From positions 1-7,529 of the forward strand of contig JAGODW010000064.1 of NCBI GenBank assembly GCA_017998025.1: a stretch of DNA of 7,529 nt, written 5' to 3'. The notes beneath the pieces were generated by a model. The model did no database searches. It was not told the origin of the DNA and worked only from the letters and a program-made list of their open reading frames with translations. Positions 1 to 6,341 of this stretch are shown piece by piece. The DNA is from Spirochaetales bacterium. GTDB lineage: Bacteria > Spirochaetota > Spirochaetia > DTKZ01. Each line of letters opens with the position of its first letter. The stretch's first letter is position 1. Position numbers and translations under genes: made by a program.

Positions 1-801
1 ATTGCCCAGTACCGTAACAATCTTACGGGTTTGTCGGGGATGTATGCGTACTATCGGATAGTAGAGAGCAGCAGCCGAATCATTTATAGAGTACGGTAAC
101 AAGGTAAAGTTTCGGATAGGATTTACTACGTATTTCCAGGATGCTTCTGTAAGGCGTTTCCAGTTGGCCAATACTACCTCTTCTATAGGCGATACCCCCT
201 CTCCCTGAAGAAGAACCATCATGCCGAGATCCATTTCTGGATCTTCTGAAACAAGGAACCAATTTTCCCTATCCGGGGTAAAGGATGCCTCTTGATCAAT
301 GGAAGAAAATTTGCCTGTGCGAAAATGTTTCTGGGATTTCTCCCCTAAATAGGTATCAAGAGTATATCGGACACCGACTGAAACTTCCTCTTCTCGAAGA
401 TTTTGAATTTCTAAAACGATTTGAAGAGCATCTGTTTTCAGGGAATCTTTCGATCGGAGAAAGGTGAATAGTTGTTTTACCTCCAGTCCTGCTACATTCC
501 ACAGATAAAAAGTTCCTTCTGAACTCCTCTGTAAATTTCCCGGTGTTCCCGTAATGTCTCTCCCCAGCCGATACGTTTCATTCCCAACAAGAAGAGTTAC
601 ATAGGAAGTTCTTGGGTCTTTATCTACCCAAAGAGGGATCCATGCGGTTTCAGAAACTTTTAAGTACGGGGTAAAGCTCCCGAACCGCTCCTGAAAAACA
701 ACTTTTAGAATTCCCTCTTCCAGTTCCATCGGAGTTCCTGCTGCAGGGGTTCCTACCGCTGCAATGAGTAGAAGAAGCAACGGAATCAGGAATCGATTCA
801 T
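1..801 (-). CDS. Secreted protein of unknown function, C-terminus beyond left edge
   Basis: I do not recognise a named family. Reading leftward from the ATG at 801, the frame stays open for 267 codons to the edge with no stop, so this is the N-terminal part of a longer gene. Residues 1-21 form a signal peptide: a short basic start (MNR), a run of leucine and isoleucine, then a small-residue Pro-Ala-Ala cleavage region. There is no lipobox cysteine, so the product is probably soluble in the periplasm or exported. The rest looks beta-rich, with many alternating hydrophobic strands and aromatic residues, and carries a compact motif VGVRYTLDTYLGE (residues 142-154). The ATG overlaps the stop of the upstream TPR gene in an ATGA, and a purine-rich AAGGGG lies 7 bases upstream (814-809), so translational coupling is likely. 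Existence of the gene is well supported by the open frame, signal peptide and overlap; its function is unknown. Confidence 0.82.
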   Translation of the reverse strand, partial: MNRFLIPLLLLLIAAVGTPAAGTPMELEEGILKVVFQERFGSFTPYLKVSETAWIPLWVDKDPRTSYVTLLVGNETYRLGRDITGTPGNLQRSSEGTFYLWNVAGLEVKQLFTFLRSKDSLKTDALQIVLEIQNLREEEVSVGVRYTLDTYLGEKSQKHFRTGKFSSIDQEASFTPDRENWFLVSEDPEMDLGMMVLLQGEGVSPIEEVVLANWKRLTEASWKYVVNPIRNFTLLPYSINDSAAALYYPIVRIHPRQTRKIVTVLGN

Positions 802-1820
802 TTCCCTTCCCCTTCTCTCTCTCCAAGGATTTCCTTGCGAAGTTTTTCCAGGTACGCCTCCTTTAGTGCAAGAGCTTCCTGTTTCACCTCGAGAAGATCT
901 AGGAGATTCTTTATCTCTGCAGCATCAGGAGAACCTTCTGCAATTCCCACCGGAGAAACGTTTCCATCCGATTTAAATCGTAACAGTGTATTCTCCAGGG
1001 TAGCTTTTTCCACGGTTAATCGCTCTTCATTTTTTTGAGCTTGAGCCAGCTCACTTTCTAAAAGTCGTACTCGTTCAGAAAGCTTTAGCAATTCTCCTTG
1101 AAAATCGCTGGAGGAAAGAAGAGCAATCTTTCGCTGGTACGCTTTGATGGAATCCGCATATACGGCTTCCCGTTTCTGAAACTCCTCCAGGGCCTTGAGG
1201 TATTCTTCATGGCTCCATTTAAGCAGCTTTAACAACTCTTCTTCCCGGTATTTCAATTGAATGACTTCAAGTTTGAATCTAGCCGCTTCAACTCGAAAGC
1301 TGGCAGGGAACTGTGTTACCACATACTGAAAGACTTTTTCTGCTTCTCGAAACCTCCCCAGTGCAAAGAGAGATTCCCCTATCCAGTAGTAGGCATTGGC
1401 CCCATACGGAGAATCAGGATACTGTTTTAGGAAGCTGTAGAAATGCTCAAGAGAAGCAGAATACTCATTCTGCAGATATAGAAGGCGACCTTTCTCGTAG
1501 AGAGCTTCCATATAATAGGGATTTTCTTTGAAATGAACCAGGAAATACTCAAGATGTTTTGATGCTTCATCCAGACTTCCCAGGGCCATGTATGCTCGAG
1601 CAATCCAGAAGTATGCATCACCCTGGAATGGTTTTCCCCGGGGATCTGAGAGTATCTCCCGAAACCGATACAAGGCTGTTTGAAAATCGGATGCGCGAAA
1701 TGCTTCTATCCCCTCCTGTAGAAAAGAATCCCCGCTAAAATCCGTCTCTGCACCTGTAAAAGGAATTCCCAGGATAAGGAAATAAAGGCAGAAAGCCACC
1801 ACCTTCCTTTTCTCTCTCAT
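798..1820 (-). CDS. Secreted TPR protein with C-terminal coiled coil (CpoB/YbgF-like in part)
   Basis: The product has 340 residues. Residues 1-24 are a signal peptide: basic MREKRK, a hydrophobic core, and a Gly-Ala-Glu cleavage region. Four TPR-like units follow at about 30-60, 67-98, 104-137 and 141-173, with typical spacing of small and aromatic residues (for example AYYWIGESLFALGRFREAEK at 143-162). From about 186 to 282 the sequence is a charged heptad-like coiled coil. A Gly/Pro/Ser-rich hinge follows at about 284-299, then a second helix at 301-336. The TPR part resembles the YbgF/CpoB type of periplasmic scaffold, but the coiled coil comes after the TPRs, whereas CpoB has it before them. 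The likely role is protein-protein scaffolding in the periplasm; the partner is unknown. An AAGGGGTGA Shine-Dalgarno lies 7 bases before the ATG (1836-1828) and settles the start. The gene follows rpe by 46 bases with no terminator seen, and its stop overlaps the next gene's start. Confidence 0.88.
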   Translation of the reverse strand: MREKRKVVAFCLYFLILGIPFTGAETDFSGDSFLQEGIEAFRASDFQTALYRFREILSDPRGKPFQGDAYFWIARAYMALGSLDEASKHLEYFLVHFKENPYYMEALYEKGRLLYLQNEYSASLEHFYSFLKQYPDSPYGANAYYWIGESLFALGRFREAEKVFQYVVTQFPASFRVEAARFKLEVIQLKYREEELLKLLKWSHEEYLKALEEFQKREAVYADSIKAYQRKIALLSSSDFQGELLKLSERVRLLESELAQAQKNEERLTVEKATLENTLLRFKSDGNVSPVGIAEGSPDAAEIKNLLDLLEVKQEALALKEAYLEKLRKEILGEREGEGK

Positions 1821-1866
1821 GATACTTCACCCCTTCTCACCCATTTTCGACAAAACCAACCACCTT

Positions 1867-2535
1867 CTAAACGAATTTAGTGCCTTTCATTGCCTGTAAC
1901 TCTGCCCGAGGATCAGACGAGTTAAAAAAAGCGGAGCCGAGTACCAGAATATCCGCCCCTGCTTCAACCGCTTGAGGAGCTGTAAACTGGTTGATTCCTC
2001 CATCCACGGCTATAAGATACCGATACCTCCGTTCCTCCCGCAAAGCCCGTAAGTATCGGACCTTTTCCAGGCAGGCGGGGATTAGTTTTTGCCCTCCGAA
2101 GCCAGGATTCACCGTCATGATTAAGATTAAGTCAAGTTCTCCGCAGAGCTCCTGAAGCATGAATGCAGGTGTCGAAGGAACAATCGAAATGCCGACTCGC
2201 TTTCCTGTACTCTGGATGTGCATAAGGGTTCGGTGAGCGTGAATAGATGCTTCCAGGTGAAACGTGATTGAATCCGCTCCCGCCTCGGCAAATCGATGGA
2301 TCAGATGATCAGGATTGTTTGTCATAAGGTGAACATCCAGCGGCAGTGCCGTGTAGGAGCGGATATCTTCCACCATTTTAGGCCCAAAAGAAATATTAGG
2401 GACGAAGCATCCATCCATAACATCTACATGGACCCAGTCTCCTCCATTCTGTTCAATTTTTTTCACCTCCTCTCCCATCCGTGCAAAATCCGCGGAAAGG
2501 ATCGAAGGGGCCGTGAGAATCCTTGAACTTACCAT
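1867..2535 (-). CDS. rpe: Ribulose-phosphate 3-epimerase
   Basis: This cytoplasmic TIM-barrel enzyme interconverts D-ribulose-5-phosphate and D-xylulose-5-phosphate in the pentose phosphate pathway. From the ATG at 2535 the product has 222 residues, the usual family length. The family signatures are present in order: APSILSADF (9-17), VHVDVMDG (35-42), DVHLM (67-71), the phosphate-loop segment MTVNPGFGGQ (140-149), VDGGI (177-181) and LGSAFF (199-204). The expected metal ligands are all there: His36, Asp38, His69 and Asp178. Asp38 and Asp178 are also the acid-base pair in this family. The frame extends 12 codons upstream to a TTG at 2571, but that extension (KFFPKYCTTLN) is unlike the family and overlaps the predicted transcription start, so I chose the ATG. 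No strong Shine-Dalgarno precedes this ATG. It is the first gene of the leftward operon. The identity is near certain; the exact start is less so. Confidence 0.97.
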   Translation of the reverse strand: MVSSRILTAPSILSADFARMGEEVKKIEQNGGDWVHVDVMDGCFVPNISFGPKMVEDIRSYTALPLDVHLMTNNPDHLIHRFAEAGADSITFHLEASIHAHRTLMHIQSTGKRVGISIVPSTPAFMLQELCGELDLILIMTVNPGFGGQKLIPACLEKVRYLRALREERRYRYLIAVDGGINQFTAPQAVEAGADILVLGSAFFNSSDPRAELQAMKGTKFV

Positions 2536-2552
2536 GTTTAAAGTGGTACAAT
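2523..2552 (+). promoter_or_regulatory. Predicted extended -10 promoter of the TPR-greA operon
   Basis: On the plus strand a TTGAAC -35 (2523-2528, 4 of 6) is followed after 18 bases by a TACAAT -10 (2547-2552, 5 of 6). The -10 is preceded by TGG (2544-2546), the extended -10 arrangement. Transcription would start near 2559, about 30 bases before the ATG at 2590. The -35 lies inside the 5' end of rpe. It faces the rpe promoter, with overlapping footprints. It is inferred from consensus only. Confidence 0.5.
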
Positions 2553-2577
2553 ACTTAGGGAAAAATTTCAAATAGGT

Positions 2578-2606
2578 ATTCTAAAAATAATGTCAGAAAC
2601 AGTAAA
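2578..2606 (-). promoter_or_regulatory. Predicted sigma-70-type promoter of the rpe operon
   Basis: On the minus strand a TTTACT -35 (2606-2601, 4 of 6 consensus bases) is separated by exactly 17 bases from a TAGAAT -10 (2583-2578, 5 of 6). Transcription would start near 2571, giving a leader of about 36 bases before the rpe ATG. The -35 lies inside the first codons of the divergently oriented TPR gene. It is inferred from consensus only. Confidence 0.5.
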
Positions 2607-3558
2607 TAGGGAAGAAGCCTCGATGCAGAGTGAATTAATTCCCGGTATTTTGTCATCTGCCTATAAAAAATTCAGCGAAGGGGAACTGGAAGGGGGGATC
2701 CGGGAACTGGAAAGAGGTTTTGAGATAGATTTCGAACATCCGGAAATCGTCTCGTCCCTGAAGTGCGCCCAGTATTGGAAAGATCGTCTCGATACGTCCC
2801 GGGTATTGGGAGGGGATTTTGAGCGGGGGGAGTACCTGATTTCTCAATGGAAAGGGTTTCCAGCATTCTACCAGAAAATCGGGCTGGTTTCAGATATGTG
2901 CATTTCGTCCCTGAAGCATCTCGTGTTCCATATGTGTCTGGGACTCTATGAGAACCTTCTCGCTCAGCATCCGGATAATAAGGACCCTGATTTATTGTTA
3001 CGCACGGGCCGGTGTTACAAAGCTCTGGGTGCTTACGATACTGCGCTGAAAATCCTTACTACTGCCAGCGGCCTAAGTAAGGAAGACCCGGAGATCCTGG
3101 CAGAACTGGCAGATTGTTACGCCCTTGTGAATGAGATACAGCTTTCAAAGGTCTTTTTTAGAGAGGCTTTTTTTCACAACCCGCAGGGAGTAGATCTTGC
3201 CCTGTTGGAATCGGAAATGATTCTCCGGTTAATTTCCAAACTGGAAGAGCTGGGATACTCGCTTCCTTCTCTTGCAGAATGGATTCCGGTGTTTGGTGTT
3301 CTCTTTGGGGTTTTCAATGTAAAACGGGAACTGCGATCCATTGAATATGGGAAACTTCGCCAGGGGATCTATATGCTGGAAATGGAGCTCCGGGAACATC
3401 CTGAGAAAAAAGATCTATTGGTGCCCCGGCTTTTAAACCGGTATTTCTGGTTGATTGATCATTATCTTATGACAAAAGAAGAAAAGGGAAAAATAGATGA
3501 AGTGTTGCTTAAAATTAAGCATATTAGTCCTTCGATATACGAACAGTATACAAAATAA
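2590..3558 (+). CDS. Cytoplasmic TPR-repeat protein upstream of the GreA fusion
   Basis: The product has 322 residues, no signal peptide and no clear membrane span. One TPR-like helical pair lies near residues 18-50. Two better TPRs lie at about 132-165 (LLLRTGRCYKALGAYDTALK) and 167-199 (ILAELADCYALVNEIQLSKV). A short hydrophobic stretch, WIPVFGVLFGVFNV (231-244), separates them from a charged helical C-terminal part. No enzyme motif is visible, so the likely role is a scaffold or adaptor. The start is uncertain. The ATG at 2590 has only a weak AATAGG 13 bases upstream. A second in-frame ATG at 2623 (residue 12) has AGGGA (2608-2612) 10 bases before it and would give 311 residues. The gene lies 15 bases before greA on the same strand, so the two are almost surely co-transcribed, which suggests but does not prove a link to the transcription machinery. 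Confidence 0.86.
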   Translation: MSETVNREEASMQSELIPGILSSAYKKFSEGELEGGIRELERGFEIDFEHPEIVSSLKCAQYWKDRLDTSRVLGGDFERGEYLISQWKGFPAFYQKIGLVSDMCISSLKHLVFHMCLGLYENLLAQHPDNKDPDLLLRTGRCYKALGAYDTALKILTTASGLSKEDPEILAELADCYALVNEIQLSKVFFREAFFHNPQGVDLALLESEMILRLISKLEELGYSLPSLAEWIPVFGVLFGVFNVKRELRSIEYGKLRQGIYMLEMELREHPEKKDLLVPRLLNRYFWLIDHYLMTKEEKGKIDEVLLKIKHISPSIYEQYTK

Positions 3559-3573
3559 TACAGGAGAACGGAA

Positions 3574-6306
3574 ATGAACGAAGCTGTAAAAACTAATGAA
3601 ACCTTAAATCCTCGTGTCCAGGAACTGGTTCACCGTATACGGGAAATGTTGAATGAAGAAAAATGGACGCGGGCTACGCTAAATAGCTATACAATAAAAA
3701 ACTTTGAAGACCTGGATGAGGTTATTAAAGAGATACTGGAGGCGAATGCGCAGGAGGAAATTCAGAGCGTCTGTGAAGAACACCTGCACCATACGAAAAA
3801 TAGCATTATTGCCCTTTACCTCTATGGGATTCTCTCCTTAAGCCAGCAGTTTGTAGATGACAGCAGGCTTGTTATATTGACGAATATTTTTATTGACAAC
3901 CATAAATGGAATATTGTTGAGCACCTCTGCCAAAGAATCCTGGATTTTGGTGAAAATAAATTTGCCCTTCGTACCCTGGTAGACTGCTACAATAACGAAA
4001 ATATGCCGGAAAAGCTTCACGCCATCTGGGAGCGGCTGATACGGATAGATTATGAGGAAGCAGATATTGTAAAAAGCCTGGCAGAGTTAAAGGAAAAAGA
4101 AGGAAATCTGCCGGAAGCGATCGACTACTATAAAAAAGCCCTCCACCGGTACATAAATAAAAAACTTTTCAACAATATTCGTGAGATATGGCAGAAATTG
4201 ATTTCTCTCTGTCCGGATGAATCGGATTTTTTCTACCATGCAGAAAAAAAGGTTGCCAAGACCCTCTCTGAAGAGCGGGCAATACAACTCCTGGAGGATC
4301 TGTACCCGTACTATAAAAAGAAAAAAGATTGGGATACAGCTATTGAGCTGCTAAAAAGAATCCTCACCTACGACGCTAAGAATACATGGGCGCGGAAGGA
4401 GATTGTAGAATGCTACCGACAGAAGTATAGCTATCACAGTCAGCTGGAAGAGTACATTCGTATCTCAAACCTTACCCAGAGCTGGAGGAATGTGCACGAT
4501 GCAATCTCAGATTTTGAAAAACACATTTCCTTCGACGCAGGCAACTTTGTCTATCATCGGCAATGGGGAGTAGGCCAGATTAAATCCATCAAGGATGATA
4601 TGATAGAAATCGACTTTGTAAAAAAACGGAACCATAAGATGTCCCTAAAAATGGCAGTAAGTGCCTTGCAGACTCTCAGCAAGCAGCATATCTGGGTACT
4701 GAAAACCGCTATGAACCGGGAAAAGCTAAAGAAAAAAATCAAAGAGGACATTCCCTGGGCTTTAAAAACAATTATTAAAAGCCTCGATAATGCAGCGGAC
4801 ATGAAGCGGATCAAGGCAGAACTTGTGCCTTCAATTTTAACGAACTCCGAGTGGACCCAGTGGAGTGCAGCTGCCCGTAGAATTCTAAAGGAAGATAACC
4901 AATTTGGCAGTTTGCCCGATAAGGCAGATTTCTACGAGGTTCGGGACTACCCTGTTTCCATAGAAGAAAAAATGCTGAATAAATTTAAGGCTGAGAAAGA
5001 TTTCTTTGCTCGAGTTCAGATCATTGAAGAATATGTGTTCGAATTAAAAAGTACAGAACCGGGTACAGATTCCTTTGCTGAAATGTTCGAATACTTTCTG
5101 GGGTTCCTCCGTTCGTATACAACGGTAAACGAGTATGTAATATCCAGTGCCATTCTGGTAAAGAAAATTATTACCAAGTATCCGTTTCTAAGCCCTGGCT
5201 TTCCTATTGATCTAAAAGAGCTCTTTTCCTCGATGGAAGATGTAGTAGGCGTTTTTTCGAAAATACCGCATTCCGACATAAAGAGAGAATTTTTCGTGCA
5301 GATAAAGAAGAATCTGAAAAACTGGCACGAGATCTATATTTCCCTTTTCTCCCTCTACCCTTCTCGTTCTATCCTGGATGAATTAATCAACGCCGGATAT
5401 AGGGATTCTGTAAAAAAGGTTTTTCAACAGATACTGAATGAGTATAAGGACAATCGGGAAGCTTTTGTCTGGCTTGTTCGGAACTATCTGAACCCTGAAT
5501 GGCTACATACCTTACAAGTTCCCTATGAGAAGATCCTTATCAGCTTGATCCATCTGTCGGAAATTACCTATCGAGAGATTGAAAATAAGAAAGACACGGC
5601 AGTCAATCGAAAACTGAATAGACAGATTCTATCGTACTTGATCGACGAGAAAAACGTAGAGAAATTTCTCCTTCAGGCAGATGAGGAATCGATCCATCGG
5701 GTATATACCCTTATCTGGGATGCCCATTCTATCGAAGACGGGATCAAGATCGATCTTCGGTCCGCAATTCAAAAGAGGTTCCCTCATTTCAAGTTCGTGG
5801 GGGATGGGGAAAAGGAAGTGGTTGCCTCCCGGGGATTCTATACTACCCCCTCCAGCTACGAGGCGAAGCAGCAACAGCTACAACACCTGGTAGAGGTTGA
5901 AGTTCCGAACAATTCACGGGAAATTGCCGAAGCGAGGGCCTTGGGAGACCTTCGGGAGAATGCGGAGTATAAGGCGGCTAAAGAAAAGCAGGAACTGCTT
6001 AATACCACGATCGGAAAATTGCGGGAAGAGATAGAACGAGCTCAGGTTATTTTCCCCAAGGATGTAGATACATCAAAGATCAACTTCGGCACCAAAGCCA
6101 TACTCAAGAACCTGCTCACCGACCAGAGGGAAGAGTTTGTAATCCTGGGGCCTTGGGAATCGGATCCTTCCAAATCCATTATTTCCTACCTCTCACCCCT
6201 GGGAGGAGAACTGTTGAAGGGGAAAAAGGGAGATACCCTTTCCTTTGAAATTAACGAACGGAAGTACCAGTTTTATGTGGAAGATGTGGTGCTGGCGGAT
6301 TTTTAG
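3574..6306 (+). CDS. greA: Large GreA fusion: helical repeats, Tudor-like segment, C-terminal GreA/GreB domain
   Basis: The product has 910 residues, against about 158 for ordinary GreA. The C-terminal part (about 750-910) is a full GreA unit. It has a coiled-coil finger with EIAEARALGDLRENAEY (783-799) that keeps Asp792 and Glu795, matching the catalytic tip Asp41 and Glu44 of Escherichia coli GreA, followed by an FKBP-like domain (about 834-908) with SPLGGELLKGKKGD. It should enter the RNA polymerase secondary channel and stimulate cleavage of backtracked RNA. Residues 1-315 are TPR-like helices (for example LPEAIDYYKKAL at 179-190 and WDTAIELLKRIL at 253-264). Residues 323-370 (FVYHRQWGVGQI onward) look like a small Tudor/CarD-like beta fold. 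Residues 375-745 are mostly helical with no motif I recognise. A strong AGGAG (3562-3566) lies 7 bases before the ATG. Long GreA proteins of this type are known in spirochaetes, with a shorter form in chlamydiae. The GreA assignment is firm; the function of the N-terminal part is inference. Confidence 0.95.
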   Translation: MNEAVKTNETLNPRVQELVHRIREMLNEEKWTRATLNSYTIKNFEDLDEVIKEILEANAQEEIQSVCEEHLHHTKNSIIALYLYGILSLSQQFVDDSRLVILTNIFIDNHKWNIVEHLCQRILDFGENKFALRTLVDCYNNENMPEKLHAIWERLIRIDYEEADIVKSLAELKEKEGNLPEAIDYYKKALHRYINKKLFNNIREIWQKLISLCPDESDFFYHAEKKVAKTLSEERAIQLLEDLYPYYKKKKDWDTAIELLKRILTYDAKNTWARKEIVECYRQKYSYHSQLEEYIRISNLTQSWRNVHDAISDFEKHISFDAGNFVYHRQWGVGQIKSIKDDMIEIDFVKKRNHKMSLKMAVSALQTLSKQHIWVLKTAMNREKLKKKIKEDIPWALKTIIKSLDNAADMKRIKAELVPSILTNSEWTQWSAAARRILKEDNQFGSLPDKADFYEVRDYPVSIEEKMLNKFKAEKDFFARVQIIEEYVFELKSTEPGTDSFAEMFEYFLGFLRSYTTVNEYVISSAILVKKIITKYPFLSPGFPIDLKELFSSMEDVVGVFSKIPHSDIKREFFVQIKKNLKNWHEIYISLFSLYPSRSILDELINAGYRDSVKKVFQQILNEYKDNREAFVWLVRNYLNPEWLHTLQVPYEKILISLIHLSEITYREIENKKDTAVNRKLNRQILSYLIDEKNVEKFLLQADEESIHRVYTLIWDAHSIEDGIKIDLRSAIQKRFPHFKFVGDGEKEVVASRGFYTTPSSYEAKQQQLQHLVEVEVPNNSREIAEARALGDLRENAEYKAAKEKQELLNTTIGKLREEIERAQVIFPKDVDTSKINFGTKAILKNLLTDQREEFVILGPWESDPSKSIISYLSPLGGELLKGKKGDTLSFEINERKYQFYVEDVVLADF

Positions 6307-6341
6307 ACTGGGTGGATTATTAGAATAGAAGAAATTCAAAA

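Noticed and set aside
285..467. Short plus-strand open frame opposite the left-edge gene
   Set aside because: The minus-strand frame is open across all 267 codons with a signal peptide and a coupled start. The plus-strand frame shows no ribosome site or motif.
1821..1866. Possible terminator between rpe and the secreted TPR gene
   Set aside because: I found no stable inverted repeat followed by a T-run; the gap carries a Shine-Dalgarno for the next gene instead.
2536..2571. N-terminal extension of rpe to a TTG at 2571
   Set aside because: The extra 12 residues do not match the family, and the predicted transcription start falls at the TTG. The ATG at 2535 gives the usual family length.
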